This document shows, in pieces, positions 33,601 through 53,899 of a stretch of 64,000 nucleotides of DNA. The notes under the pieces were generated by a model. The model was not told where the DNA came from, made no database searches, and worked only from the letters and a program-made list of their open reading frames with translations. Made by a program: the position numbers and the translations under genes. Source of the DNA: Eleginops maclovinus (taxonomy: Eukaryota; Chordata; Actinopteri; Perciformes; Eleginopidae); contig NC_086368.1 in assembly GCF_036324505.1 (NCBI RefSeq), positions 15,643,921 to 15,707,920 of the forward strand. The letters run 5' to 3'. The number at the start of each line of letters is the position of its first letter. Positions within the stretch are counted from its first letter, which is position 1.

Positions 33601-36600
33601 AGTGTGTGATTTGTGATAATGGGCTTAGCAAACAAAATTTACTTGACATCTGGTGCCGGGTTGGGTGCTGACTAAACAAGATCAGATCTCTGGGGTTTTA
33701 CCAAAACTCAAACTCTGCAGATTAGCACAACCGTAGCAAAGTTAAAAAACAAAGTTTTAAAAAGTATGTGCAATAATTTCTAGTATGAGTAAAGAACATA
33801 AATAAAGTGAGGGCAAAACAAAGCTGCAGCTCCTCAAACCCAGATGGGATTTTTCGGTCAATTGCTAACTAGAGAGGGCAACAGCATTGTGGTACCAACA
33901 GTCCCACAGGCATGCAAATCTGCTGATGCAGTCTAAATAAAACCCTAGAAAATTATGCAAGAGTATCATTGAGTGACACCACGCTCACTTAGCAGATGCC
34001 CCGCAGCAGTCGAGGCTGCTCTGTGTTAATCAAGAGCAATTGCTAGTTCTTCGTGGAGGCAGATTTTGACCTTTAATTTGCCTTATTGTTATAAACCTAC
34101 ATTCTGCCTCAGCCATGTCCTCCATTTTCCTGTTAGAGACTTCAAGTCAGACAGTTTCTACCAAGAGACGAGGTGAGAATAAGGCTGTTGAGGGTAAAAG
34201 TGATGTGACAAACTTTTACAGATGATTCACTTTACACTTCTAATACACAGAGGAAAGATAGGAAACACAGTTTGACGATGAATCAGTATATGAAACAACC
34301 ACATATAGTATTTGGTTTTACTGTAACAAACTCTATCTTTTACCTACAGGATCCCGAAGAAGAAAATATGTCACAAAAAAACATAAACTTATTTAACTTA
34401 AGGTAACATGATTGTGAATGTTGAAAATGCATGTTGTTGCTTTCAAAGGATAAAGAAATCTTTGGATAGAGGAATGCAGAAAGAAAGTCGGGAGATGGGA
34501 CAAAGTCAGTCATATGATGCTGAGGTTGCTGTGGCAACTATTCCCAGCAGTCAGCTGAAAGAAGTTGCATCAAAAGCGTCAGCGAGCAACAAGCAGCTGT
34601 AGAAATAGATCAAACGGACCAGAACCTGAGCTTGCCTTTTATGCTACACTCTGGGATTTAGCCTAACCATAGACACATTCTGAACAACATCACAAGGCAT
34701 CACAAATGCAGGAAAATGAGCTGTAATTCAAAAGTATGTGGATGTCTTGTCAAACTGAATACATGCTTGTTAAATAGGATTGTGTCCCACAAAGTTTAAA
34801 GCCACTTAATTCCAAATGTTTACTCCTCTATGTTCTTTATCGTCCTTTATATTAAACTAACTATTCAAATGATCAAAGACTTTATTAGACAAGTAAGGAA
34901 AAACACGCCTGATTAAGACTTAGGAGGCAGGCATGTGAACAGAGGACCAAATAAATCCATAAACGGTTAGGATGAAAAATGGCTCTTGATGATATCTTCC
35001 TCCTCGATCTTGATGGTATTAAAGAATATCCTGGTGGAGGGGGCATGATTTATGGTCCTCTGGATCACCGTGTCTGCTGCACCGTGTCTGCTGCACCGTG
35101 TCGCTGGGAGATTATAAAGAGAGTTAAATGTATATTCACAAAGGAAATTAGTTTCTGGCCCAAGACAAAAACATTATATTAATGTAATTATTGTCCTAGT
35201 AGAACACCCTTTTTAGAATTGTGAAGTACTGCATTCATTTGGCAGTTACTTTTCAGATTAGTCTGCTTTCATATATATAACACATATGATATCATCAGTT
35301 TGGGAAATATGATGAAAAGAAAATGTAACTAAAGCAGCTTAAATAATCCCATCTTTGCCCACTATATGTTCAACATTAAAGTCCTACTTAAATGCTGATG
35401 CCTCAATAGCCTCACCGTTCCGGTTACAACAAAACCTCAACACTATGTTCGTTACCTTTAGACTATACGCTGTGCTCTTTTCTGTATCCTGGCAGGCCGT
35501 GTTGAATGAATTTTTTATCAATTGAAATGACGACAGCTGCGTCAGACCATCACTTCCTCAGGTAGGAGTGGATAACCTTGACAAATCCCTTCTTCCTCTC
35601 TCAGTCTCCCACCTTCTCGTGCACAGATGCTGCGATGGCCGGAAGTCTCACACGACAATTGAGTGGCAGGTGATCATTTGTCATTGTTGGTAATGAGCAG
35701 CACTTTGTGCGTCACGGTGCGTCCCGAGCTCTCCACCCTGCATGTTAATTGTGGGCAGAGCAGCATGTGATCTTCCGTCCTCCAGTCCCGCTCAGTTAGT
35801 GCCACACCGACTCACAAGTGCTGCCCGGCGGATGTATTCATGCCTACACACACATTTTCTAGCGTTCATGGTAAACCCCGGATTTTGGTTATCGCTGCTA
35901 ACGACTGACGGTGAGAATTTTCTTTATCCTAACATCTCTGTGCATTATTTTCTTCCTAGGTGTTATCACCTGTATTTAAACATTTTTGTACAGTGCTAAT
36001 TGCTGAAGAAAGTTCACAAACAGCTTGAAAATAGTTTAGAACGCTTTGTTTTGACTCATGTGAAGTTAATGTACAATATGCATTGTGTTTGAAATGTGGT
36101 CCAGCTTACACAGAGGTCATAGATTTATCGTCTTTGACCTTGATTTGGCGTTTTAAAAGTCGTTGCATTACTTTTGATGAGCTCCTTAATCTGAGAAAAA
36201 AACACAACTAGATATCAGCATCAGCACCAGATGTGTCACCTCGTGTCCAAACGAGTGATCTGTGCTAATGTTGTTCAGTGAGGGCAGGTCTACCCAACCT
36301 GCAGCTGCTCTGTTCAGCTGCATTTGACATTAAAATCGGGTTTTAAAAAAAATGTGAAACAAGTACAAATCAATGTCCTAATGTTTGGATTTTACCCTAG
36401 TCCAGGTCCTTTATTTCTTAGAGTTGTGAGATCTTATTGGGTGTTGCCAGTAAAGTAGGTATGGCTGGTTGTTATAGGCTTCAGGCATTGAGTACTTTGA
36501 AATATCCAGTGTTACAAAATGACTGTACACTAACTGTGGTTCAGACTTGACTTAAGAGGCTGGAAGTCGGCCAATAATCGATGAATGGTAAAGTCTGGAT

Positions 36601-36884
36601 GTTTAAAAAGGACTGATTACGAAGGGCAAAAAGCCTTATGATAATCTATTAAAATAGAACTGGCACTGATATTTGAGAGCTTTTGTTGAACTTGTGGTCT
36701 AGTTGGTTGAAAGTTACCAATGTGAAGTGTGATTTCACACTGGTGTGAACACGGTTTTTCTTTTAAAAGTCTTGTGTGGCGATAATCAAGTGCAACAGAA
36801 GTCCCCTGTCATTCAGTTGTGTTGCTTTCAATACACTCTGACTGCAGCTTTTGATTACGATGTTTTGGTTAAAAGATGAGGCGA

Positions 36885-37135
36885 TGAGTCATTAATCGAT
36901 TAGTTGACTGTCAGAAAATTGATTTTTGTGTTCGATTAATCATTTCAGAGATTTTTCAAGCAAAAAAAAAAGGATTAGCTGCTTTTCTTTGTCACATTTT
37001 ACAGGATATTTGGGGGTTTTGAGTTGTTGGGATGCAATTTGAAGACAATCTTTTAGGATATGTGACATTGTTAGATTTTTTTTTCTGGCATTTTATTTAT
37101 GAATCGAGAAAATAATTGTAAAAAAATTGAAATAG
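36885..37135. repeat. Interspersed repeat, hAT-like non-autonomous family
   Basis: Contains the signature ATTAATCGATTAGTTGACTG near its left end, then TTCAAGCAAAAA, a TGCTTTTCTTTGTCA core and AATCGAGAAAATAATTG near its right end, the usual order in a very common fish repeat. The termini are degraded and no target duplication was recognised. Confidence 0.6.
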
Positions 37136-39137
37136 TTGTTGTTGTCCTCTCCAGAAATTAACAAGATTGTGAGGTCACAACAGAAGATGGCTGCATACAT
37201 GAACAACTGATTACCTGTATATTGCCAGCATACATTATTTCCTAACTCAAAATCCTGAAAATAACTGTTCATTGCACTCTCCGCTGCTACTGTTACATTT
37301 GTGTTCAGTAGGCAGAAGGGAAGTAATGCATGTGGAGGTAAAAAAAACGATGCTGGAAAAAAAACATGTATGATGAAGCATGCAACATCATAAATATAGA
37401 GGGTTAGATAATTAAGCAGGTTATATAATCAGAGGTTATACAGTGTTTCAGTGTTTATTTCACTGAAAATGTAGATCTTTCACAAAGAGAATTTTGTGAT
37501 CTAAAGAGTAAAAAACATTGCAATCATACCCAAGCGTTTTTCTTCCCTGTAAAGAGTATCACTACCAATATGATATAAACTACTCTTCAACACTGCCAGA
37601 CCTTTAGACCTGGGTTCATCAGAACTGTGTGTTGATGGGTGTTTTCCAGCAGGATTACTCGCTGGGTGTTTTCGTATCTCAGCGTTGGCTGGATGATGCA
37701 GTCGCTGATTGATATTACGTGTCTTGTATGCTGTAGGATGGGATTGAATGACGAGACAGAAAGACATCCGTTGGGGCTTTACAGTTAATGCACAGAGGAT
37801 TATGAAGACTTGTGAATGACCATGGATTATTGCATCACAGGCTCATCTTGACATGCAGAGAGGGGGAAATCTGTTTGGGATGAAAAATACATAAATAACG
37901 AGAGTAAATGCACATTCAGAGCACAATTTATAAAACGATTGGAGCATTGTGACTGACAGGAACTGTGGAAGTGTTTGTTTACATGGTGGAATCTGCAGAT
38001 AGTTACAGAGTTAGTTTTAGGTCAAAAGTAAAAGTGCGTGTTGTGACTACAAGGGTTTGGTCTCATCACTAACATTTCATAGAGCAGCATCTATTTTCAG
38101 CCCCTGAGCTTCCTGATTTCTCCAGTCAGAGAATCATACATTGTGAGGTAGTCCGTTGTTTCACTCATATTTGCCTCTGCATGTGAAACTGAGTTCACAT
38201 ACCCTAAGCTTTGCAGTTTTGCATGCCAGTGGACGGCAGATTTTTATAATGGAGAAATGACTCACTCAATAAGTAATGAGAGCCTGCACAGGGGCTCGAG
38301 CTGTGGATCAGGAGAACACATGACAGCACTTCATCCAAAGCATCATGTTCACTTCCTCCATTACGTTTGGGTTGAACCAACCACTCCCCGAGAGAGGGGT
38401 GAGGCTAGATGTCGCAGCAAGGCTTCAGAGGATTAGGGGATTTAAAAGAGAGAAAAAGCTTCACTTAAGTTAAGCTTTGCAGAACAGGGAAATGAAATAG
38501 AACAATTTGCAGGATTGGGAATTTTTCTGGAACCAAAAACATTGCATGAGAGACAAAGAGATGTGGTGGGGAAATTTATCTTCAAGTCCCAGCTGAGTTT
38601 TTGCTGAAAGAGTCGTGTTAGGTTAACTCTCAGGTTTGACTGATGGTCTCCTGTCTTTCTGTTGACATCCTTCATAGCTCTGGAGAGGCATAACATGTGT
38701 TACAATCCTGTGTCCTTTTTCAAGCCTAACCAAGCACTAAATTGAAAAATAATTGTGTCAGCAACTGTGTGAAGTTATTTAAGGATCCCAGCCACAAAAA
38801 TGAAGCTTCAAATTACTATGCATTCAATGGGCCATGACAAGGGCCAAAACCTAAAGTTATTTATTTAAAATGAAGACTTTTTGTCCAATTATAGAAGATG
38901 ATTGATTGAAATGGTCTTGACCGTAATGTCCTTGAAAAAATCATTTTCTATTTGCCCTTTCTGTTTTTTCTCATGCAGGACTGAGGCCCAGAGCATAATA
39001 TCCGTCGTTCCTCAGCATCTCCCTTATAGCTTCATCCCTCCACCTCTTCTCCACTCTCTGTATCACCTCTTGTGTTCCCACAAGGCTCTCTCTTTCTCTC
39101 TCCACCCCCACCCCTGTCCCGACCCTCAGCCTCCCTG

Positions 39138-46629
<7,492 letters not shown>

Positions 46630-46930
46630 TTGCTCTGACGCCCAGTCCTCGCAGTTTACCCTTCAGCCATAAAGTCTCCACCGGGGTCACCGCCAAGTAT
46701 CCCCACCACTGCCCTACTGACGCCATAAAACTGTATGTAGCCGCCCAATTTATCTGAACACATGCTTCCCAAATAACAAGATCCATCTGCAGCAGGGGAA
46801 AAAACAGCAACTCTTACCAGTAGATTAAACACCGAAATCTAGTTGTTAAGAAAAGGTTCTGAGAGCTGATTTTCTTTGCCTTAGTATAAGGATCCTCAGC
46901 AGTCACAGCCTTCCCCAACACACAGATACA

Positions 46931-47194
<264 letters not shown>

Positions 47195-47370
47195 GTATTG
47201 GAGCCAGTTTGGTCCTGCTACTCCAACTGGTTTTCAGTCAGTTCACTGGCAAAGAAAGCTAAGATTAATGTGACTCTAATTATTTTGAGGTCTAAAGCCT
47301 CTCTAAGTCATACAGTGTATCCAAGCCAATAAGTCGAAGAGTTAGGAAAGTATAGAAAGCTATTTTCTAT

Positions 47371-47814
47371 TAAAGCTGGGCGATATAGGGAAATAAGAAA
47401 CTGACCAAATAGCTTGCTTTTCATGCTGCAGCATTATTGTAGGTTTGAGCATTGATGCTTTCACAAAACATTTAAACAATAAGATTGATTTGATTGATTA
47501 ATAATCCTCAGTAATGATGTAATATAAAATAACTGCTACAACACTCTGAGATCAGAAAATGACACCACTTCCCTTTAGGGTGACCAGATGTCCCACATTT
47601 GATTGGCAATGTTCCCAAAGTTAAACTACTTCAGGACACACGCTTTGCTAAAATTGGACTTAATCCAGTGCCTGTGAAGAAAACAAGGAAAACCATTATC
47701 AGTTGATACCAATCAAACTGCGTTCACATTTCAAGTGCAAAAAAATACTGCAAATTTCAAGGCAATATTTAGTTTGAATATCACCACATCAATATGATAA
47801 ATTGCCTAGCCCTA
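47371..47814. mobile_element. Degenerate hAT-like non-autonomous element (candidate)
   Basis: The left end reads TAAAGCTGGGCGATATAGGG. The right end, read on the other strand, is TTAGGGCTAGGCAATTTATC. These resemble the terminal repeats of a common fish element that begins GGGCTGGGCGATAT. The ends match only in part, and no target duplication was seen, so the copy is old or the boundaries are approximate. Confidence 0.45.
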
Positions 47815-49962
47815 ACAGTGTGGCTACACAAGCACCTCTGTTCCGATGTAGCTTGAAAACCTTTCTCTGTGTTGGTTTGTTTTCGCAGGGCTCTGTGTAT
47901 TGTAAGCTACGTTTAAGGCTGCTATAATGACATCCGTGTATGTTTCATTCCCATTCCCTGCTGTTTTCTGTGAGTAGCCAGTGTTGTTCATTCTGTAAAC
48001 AGTGGTATGCAGTAGAGTAATATGATATAGGATAATAATTCTGTCTCATTGTCCGTTACATACATGATAAATTGTCAAATTCACTCATTTCAGTTTCTCC
48101 ACCAAAGAGTTAAACCTAAAAAACCAAACACTTGAAATATAAATCATGTAACAGAATAACAGAAAGGAAATGCCGAAGTGACGTGCGTTGAAAGTGGACA
48201 AAAGACACTTGGTTTTAAACTCATGATGCTTAAATCTGTTCTGCAGTGACAGAAAGCGCAGTTTGTTGATGTGAATTTGATAGAAATGTTTATCCCTCAC
48301 TGATGCATTTCTAACATTTTTGCTGCAAAAGCACAACAAAAGAATTCACAATTATCATTGTGCACAAGTGAATTAACAACAATAATCGTTGACATATTAT
48401 TTTAACGATTAATGCACACTAAAAATTAAAACAATAGCTGCCGTTGAATGTGTACCATACATTTAGAAGCAATATATATTTCTGCTGGAGCACAAACTGA
48501 TGTCAATATGGACCCAAACCGAAAAATCAGGAATGGAGCAAAAATATTAAGGAGAATAAGCAACAAAAATAATGGAATATTAAACACAAACTTAGTATTA
48601 ACCAATGTAAGCCTACGACCTGATATGCACACGTAAAATCACACATGCAAACATATGCTCAAATGCACAAGGTTTATGTATATTTGTGGAAAAGTAAAGC
48701 TTATGAAGTGTTATTGAAACAGGCAGATAGTTCAGGGTGATGAAGATTTAAGACATTTCCCTGAACCCATGCACACCGGTACTGAGTAGAACTGAGCACA
48801 TTCACATTCCTGTTGTTACATGGAAGAGGATACCTTTATTTATTTTTTTATCACAATATTCAAAGCCATGGCGTAAGAATTTAAATGGACTATATTTATA
48901 TTACTGTAAATGTACATTGTGTGTAGGTGTGACGAACAACAAAGATCTATCTTTTAAAAGTGACCAGTATATATAAATATAATGTATATTTTGTCTTCTT
49001 CTTCTTCTTGTGTGTTTCAATTGTATGTTTAAAGACATATCTATTTTGTAGTTTTTGTAGCTACTTCTTGTTGTGGGGTTTTAACAGCAGCTGGGAGGTG
49101 GAGGTGATGTGAGGTTTAGTGTTTGTGTAAACAGCAGCTGGATCTCTGTTGTGTTCGTCTGGCTCCACCTGCTGTTAGCTGACGTCCACACCCCGGCCTC
49201 CACTTTAGACTCATTGCTTGTTTTGAGCCACACTAGCAACACCTTCGCCTTGGGGTTGTCGTTGACTAAAAAGAAAATGTTTTTGGCGTGAAAACCCCCC
49301 CCCAAAAAAAGGCTTCCTACCACCAAAATGACCATTGCTAAACTAATCCACTTTCCACAGCACCATCTAGCCATTATTTTCTCTTGTACATCACGTAAAG
49401 TTCATTACTGGATATTTCTCGAAATAAATCCAGTCTTACTTTGTATGCAATAACATGGCCTCCAAAATCAAATTCAAAAAACGTTTATTAATATTTATAC
49501 ATATTATACTTATCCCCTGCTAATGGTGTATTGGTCACTTTATTCCCCGGAAGACCATCGCTGTCTTGCAGGACTGGTAGTGTGGTTCTCAACATCCCGT
49601 TTTCTCTCCTGTTTTGTTTTAGTCTGTGTGAGCCAGCCACTTAGTTCATGCTGAGTGCTTTAGAGATCCCTCTGTTGTTCAGGTCATGTAAATAAAATTG
49701 TAACCCAAATATTCTGATGATAGACTTTATCCATGTGAATTATATATAAATGTCTTAATAAGTAACTGTTTTAGCAGTAAATGCAACATTAAGTAATAAT
49801 GAATGTGATTAATGCACTTTTTTCACTAGGACTGCAAAAAAAAGTTCCATTTGTTTTGTTGTCCTCATAGTGTAAAAGCAATATCCAGATATTAAGATGG
49901 AGAATAATTTAAGATTCAGTTAGCAATGTTTAGGAACTGTTAATGCTTCCCTACAAGTACTT

Positions 49963-50064
<102 letters not shown>

Positions 50065-50309
50065 TTCTTCTTACCTGTGTGTGCAGGGCCTTATTGAGCA
50101 CATGTTTTAAGCACTGTCTGTACAGGAGACACGTTTATAGATGTCCCTTTACAGCTCCTCTCTCCCTTTCCTCAGTCATATAATGATTGTATGATACTGA
50201 CAACTATTGTAAAAAAACTAAAATGTGAACATCACCAAAAATATGAATAAATAAAGAGTGGACAAGCTGCTTTTGTATTTGTTTTTTTGTTTTAAGTCAA
50301 AATTGTCAG

Positions 50310-50492
50310 GGTGGGCCCCGGCCGTGGCGCATCTGGCTGGGGCACCTGCACCGTACGCCGGCGACCCGGGTTTGATTGCCGACCCGTGATCCTTTCCGGA
50401 TCCCACCCCGACTCTCTCTCCTACTTTCCTGTCACTCTCCACTGTCCTATCCGATTAAAGGCAAAAAGCCCCCAAAAAATAACTTTAAAAAA
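50310..50492 (+). mobile_element. tRNA-derived SINE
   Basis: A GC-rich head holds RNA polymerase III promoter boxes in the right order and spacing: box A TGGCGCATCTGG at 50325-50336 and box B GGTTTGATTGC at 50369-50379 (consensus GGTTCGANTCC). The head is followed by a pyrimidine-rich body with TTTCCTGTCACTCTCC and an ATTAAAGGCAAAAAGCCCC tail with A-rich end, the standard arrangement of a widespread teleost SINE. It is a retroposon, not a functional tRNA gene. Insertion date and target duplication were not resolved. Confidence 0.85.
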
Positions 50493-50933
50493 TACAAATA
50501 AATACAGACAGATATTAATAAGTAATGTCCTCCTCTGTAGCTACTGACTGTTTTCAGAATAAAAACACCGGCACATGTAGCTTCTTTGTTATGGTTTTAC
50601 TAATGTTGACATATACAGAATTATTATGGTAATATAAAGACACAGTAGGCAGACTATTACATGAAAATAATAACAAATAAATCTGGATTTAAGTTTGTTT
50701 CAGTTCCACCAAATTCCTGTTCCTTCAAGTGTACAAAAATATGTCATTTTGTCAACACAACAGCCTGTACAGTGGGCTTAAAGGGATCTACTGTTTAATT
50801 AATCCTCAGGCTACTTTATATTGGACGAACCATATAAGAAGACCACTAATCTTCAGAAAACATCAGAAGAAGAGAGCTTTGAGTGCTGTAGCTAGCTATC
50901 TCAAACTATTTCTATGGTGCTGCAGTCGATAGA

Positions 50934-53634
50934 TCACAATCCCAGATCACAGATCTTGATGCAACATCTCTCTCCGAGCCAGAAGCCCGGATACAGAGGG
51001 TCTGTGAACTCAGCCTGCACCTTGTATAGAAACTTCATAGTGTCTGATACCTCGTAGAAAGCAAGAGTTCCCTCTCTAAACTTCAGATAAACTCCGAGTT
51101 TGCGGTGACTCGGTAATGACGTGAGCTGGATGCTGTTAGCTCTGTGGCTCACTGAGTAGTTTGTCGAGCGATCAAGACTCCACGAATTTGCATTTGCCCC
51201 AAAAGCTGACTGAAGGGTGAGAGACTTCCTGTATATCCTGCTGTATGCGAGAGCGATCTCAGCCTTGTCTCCTTCCACCTCCACCTCATAGTAGCAGCGC
51301 TCGGCCTGCAGCCCCTCCCTGCACAGCACCTGCCGGCGGTGGATGAACCTATATGGGGAACGAGCCGGGCTCTTACTCTTTGGAGAGCTCAGCCTCACCT
51401 CTGTGTCTCCTGCAGAGAGGATCAGGTCCTCATGTGCTGTGTTGCAATCAAGCCTGATTCTACAAGCATCTGAGATGATGACAGGAAAAATGTGTAGGTA
51501 AAGTTAAGAAAACAAGTGATAAAAGTTTCACTGACCAAGGTTAGGATATAGAAGTATAAGTAAATGTAAACTGCAAACACTAGAGTAAAGTACAAGTGCC
51601 TGAAATGACATTCCTGCTGTTTTTGTTACTTTTCATAACTGCATTTGTGTGAGGTTAAGGTATGTGGACTGAATATTAGTTCGTTTAGAAGGAGTTACAC
51701 TTACACTGCAGGAAGTCAGCTCTGGTTTTGGGCTCCTCGTTCAGCTCAGTGTTAACTCCAGGGACACCTATAAGAATATTTCAGAGTAGTTTTTGTGCAC
51801 AGCATCGAAAAAATTATATTGAAATACTTGTATTTTCAGGAGAAAGAAAATATTTTCAATAATAAGTTTGGCCCTCTGACTCACCTCCTGATTGCTGCTG
51901 CTCTTCACCACCAGCTGTTGAGGTAATGTTGAATTAAAGCCAAACTCAAATGTATACATACTGTATTAAAATGGACCGATTTTAAAATACATACCAGTTT
52001 GAAAGATTGAGGCGAATTCCTTGTCACAGATATCCTGCAGCTGCTTCCCTAGCTGTTCCACGGCTCTTTTTGTAAACTCAAAGGGGAGAAGTGGATCCTC
52101 TGAAACCTCCTGAAGAGGATGAAGAAGATACTTTTCACAAAGACACTGCAGGGAGGGCCATTTCTGTGAAGAGACAGAGAAATACAGCATCATCTGTTAC
52201 ACAGATTCAGGTGATGTTTCTAGTCATGTGATCCCAATACCTTCAAGAAACGGACATCGTTTTCAGTCTGAGCGAATTGATGGAGCTCAGCGTCTCTCTT
52301 CTTCAGTTCCTTCATCTTCAGCTGCAGTGTTTGTAAGGAGCTCTGAGCCTCTGTCTCTGGACCTTTGATCCGCTCCCTCACCAACATGTAATGTCTCTGG
52401 AGGCAGTCAATGACGCCGACCAAGACACTTTCACAGTAGTCCTGTGTTTCTCTCACCTCCTCCTGTTTCATACAAAAATGTGTGGGATCAGTGTTGTATC
52501 TGGACTCTAAATGTACTCCTGGATACTGAGCCCATGGTGCAATTATGACATGTCCTCCTCACCTGAATATGTTCCAGAGTGTTCTCCATTTTCTTCAATT
52601 TATTTTCTTCTTTCTGAAGTATCAGCTTGGATTTTATTTGCATGATATTCAGCTCCTTCTTCAGTGAGTGTTGCATGGAGAGAAACACATATATGTTTAG
52701 TTTTATGATAATGGTGTTAGTAAATGATAAAGCTCGTCATTATGGTTTTCTTTAAGTTCCTGTTAAAGTGCTAATTGTACTTATAGCAAATTCCTTAGGA
52801 AATGTATGATTGCAGTTAAGTGTTTTTTGTTTTTGTTTTTAGTTGCAGCACACGCAGCTGAACTGCAAGGGCATCACATACTGTTTACATTGCAGACCCA
52901 TGTCTGGTCACACAGTGAAAGATCAAAATGCTCTCCAGCAGCTGTTAAAAAGAACAACAGTAAGTTTTGTGGAAATAGCTCAAGACCCGTCTCCCTAAAT
53001 ATTTGAAACAGGCGCATTGTTATATTTGTTCTCATTTCAATGATAATTAGCAGAGCACAGTTAAGCATATTTCTTGCTGGAAAACACATATGAGCTAAAG
53101 GTATTTATAAAATCTTTGATTTAGTATTGGCATAAAAAGGCGCCACAAAATAATTAACTTCCTCAAACATGACACAGAAGAGGAGGGAGGAGTGAATCAT
53201 GTTTGAGTTATTATATCCGAAGGGGAGCCTCGGAATATCTGCCCCACCCCCCCACAAAAGTTAAACTATATAAAGAAACCTTTGCTCTTGTTCTAAGCAA
53301 AAAAGATCGAAAACTATTCTCTTCAATCACAAAATTATACGGTATAACGAGCATAACATTCCCAATTTAGATATGGCACTTTTCTCGGTGTTTCTGTTTG
53401 TTGTACCTGTTTCCGCCTCCTCTCCTCCACCACAGAGCCGAAGGTGTGCCCGAAGTGCTCGGATGAAGCGCACACGGAGCAGATGATCTGCTTGTCGGTG
53501 CAGCAGTAGATCACTTTCGGGCTGGAGTGCCTCTGACACATAAGGCTGCCAGTGCCTGCAGAGGCTCCTGTTTCTGTGCAGCTCCAGGGTCTCTTCTTCG
53601 TTGCCGATCCAGAGGGTTTCATCTGGTAGTCCAT
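50934..53634 (-). CDS. RING-less TRIM16-like protein (B-box, coiled coil, PRY-SPRY)
   Basis: Seven coding exons join in phase to 447 residues: 53407-53634, 52563-52658, 52241-52462, 51995-52163, 51885-51914, 51705-51767 and 50934-51469. The 96-base second exon and the large last exon are typical of TRIM genes. Residues 33-63 form a complete B-box type 2 with ligands Cys33, His36, Cys44, Asp47, Cys52, Cys55, His60 and His63. A coiled coil spans the next two exons. The motif EPKTRADFLQ precedes a PRY-SPRY domain that ends at DLGL. No RING precedes the B-box and the ATG opens the exon, as in TRIM16-type proteins, which use the B-box in place of a RING. Fish TRIMs of this kind are often multi-copy and tied to innate immunity or autophagy; the exact subfamily is uncertain. 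The second exon acceptor is weak and could lie 6 bases further in. It separates SLC6A17 from STRIP1. Confidence 0.85.
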
Positions 53635-53696
53635 CTCTGTTAGGTTCAGACCTGCACAGGGAGGATGCCAGGCTCTAATGTGAAACTTAAATCTGG

Positions 53697-53706
53697 TTTC
53701 ACTTCC
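53697..53706 (-). promoter_or_regulatory. ETS-IRF composite-like site upstream of the TRIM gene
   Basis: On the minus strand the sequence is GGAAGTGAAA, matching the ETS-IRF composite element consensus GGAANNGAAA, 63 bp before the TRIM start codon. A second GAAA half-site lies about 15-20 bp away. This would fit interferon or immune-cell control, but it is a short motif match only. Confidence 0.35.
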
Positions 53707-53899
53707 TTCTCTAGTCTGGTGGGTGTGCCTAAAATAATTAAACTGAATATAGGAGGGAAAACTTTTGTAATGGGTGTGTATGTCGTATCCCTGGGCATAG
53801 GCAGTAGGCGAATGCTAAGGGCGCATCTATCCATGGGGGGCTCCATAAATTGGGGAAAAAACAAACAAAAAAGTTCAAACTTTTCTTTTAAACCATTAA

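Larger units (their letters stand above)
28600..38978. other. Long intergenic region between RBM15 and SLC6A17
   Basis: About 10 kb without a supported coding exon. KCNC4, which I recall between RBM15 and SLC6A17 in mammals, shows no recognisable exon. The region probably holds the SLC6A17 promoter and one or more untranslated exons; candidates are the purine-rich block at 32.64-33.06 kb and a CpG-richer block at about 35.55-35.88 kb that ends in a possible donor (CATG, GTAAAC). Two interspersed repeats are listed separately. Open frames of 144 codons (31735-32169, minus) and 131 codons (32526-32921, minus) have no recognisable domain. Confidence 0.5.

Noticed and set aside
39072..39137. Upstream in-frame ATG extending SLC6A17 by 22 residues
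   Set aside because: The [11 protein letters not shown] start at 39138 is conserved with mammals, and the extension is a low-complexity Pro/Ser stretch typical of untranslated sequence.
49081..49374. 97-codon minus-strand frame with hydrophobic start (MARWCCGKWISLAMVILVV)
   Set aside because: Contains a homopolymer-rich segment (C9A7 near 49295) and no homologue that I recognise; flanking sequence looks like repeat DNA in the SLC6A17 3' region.
50325..50400. Possible tRNA gene
   Set aside because: Box A and box B are present, but the head does not fold as a complete tRNA and it continues into a standard SINE body and A-rich tail.
53370..53480. Short plus-strand frame starting MALFSVFLFVVPVSASS, preceded by a TATATAAAG word at about 53266
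   Set aside because: It resembles a signal peptide but overlaps the TRIM B-box exon in antisense and ends after about 37 codons; most likely chance.
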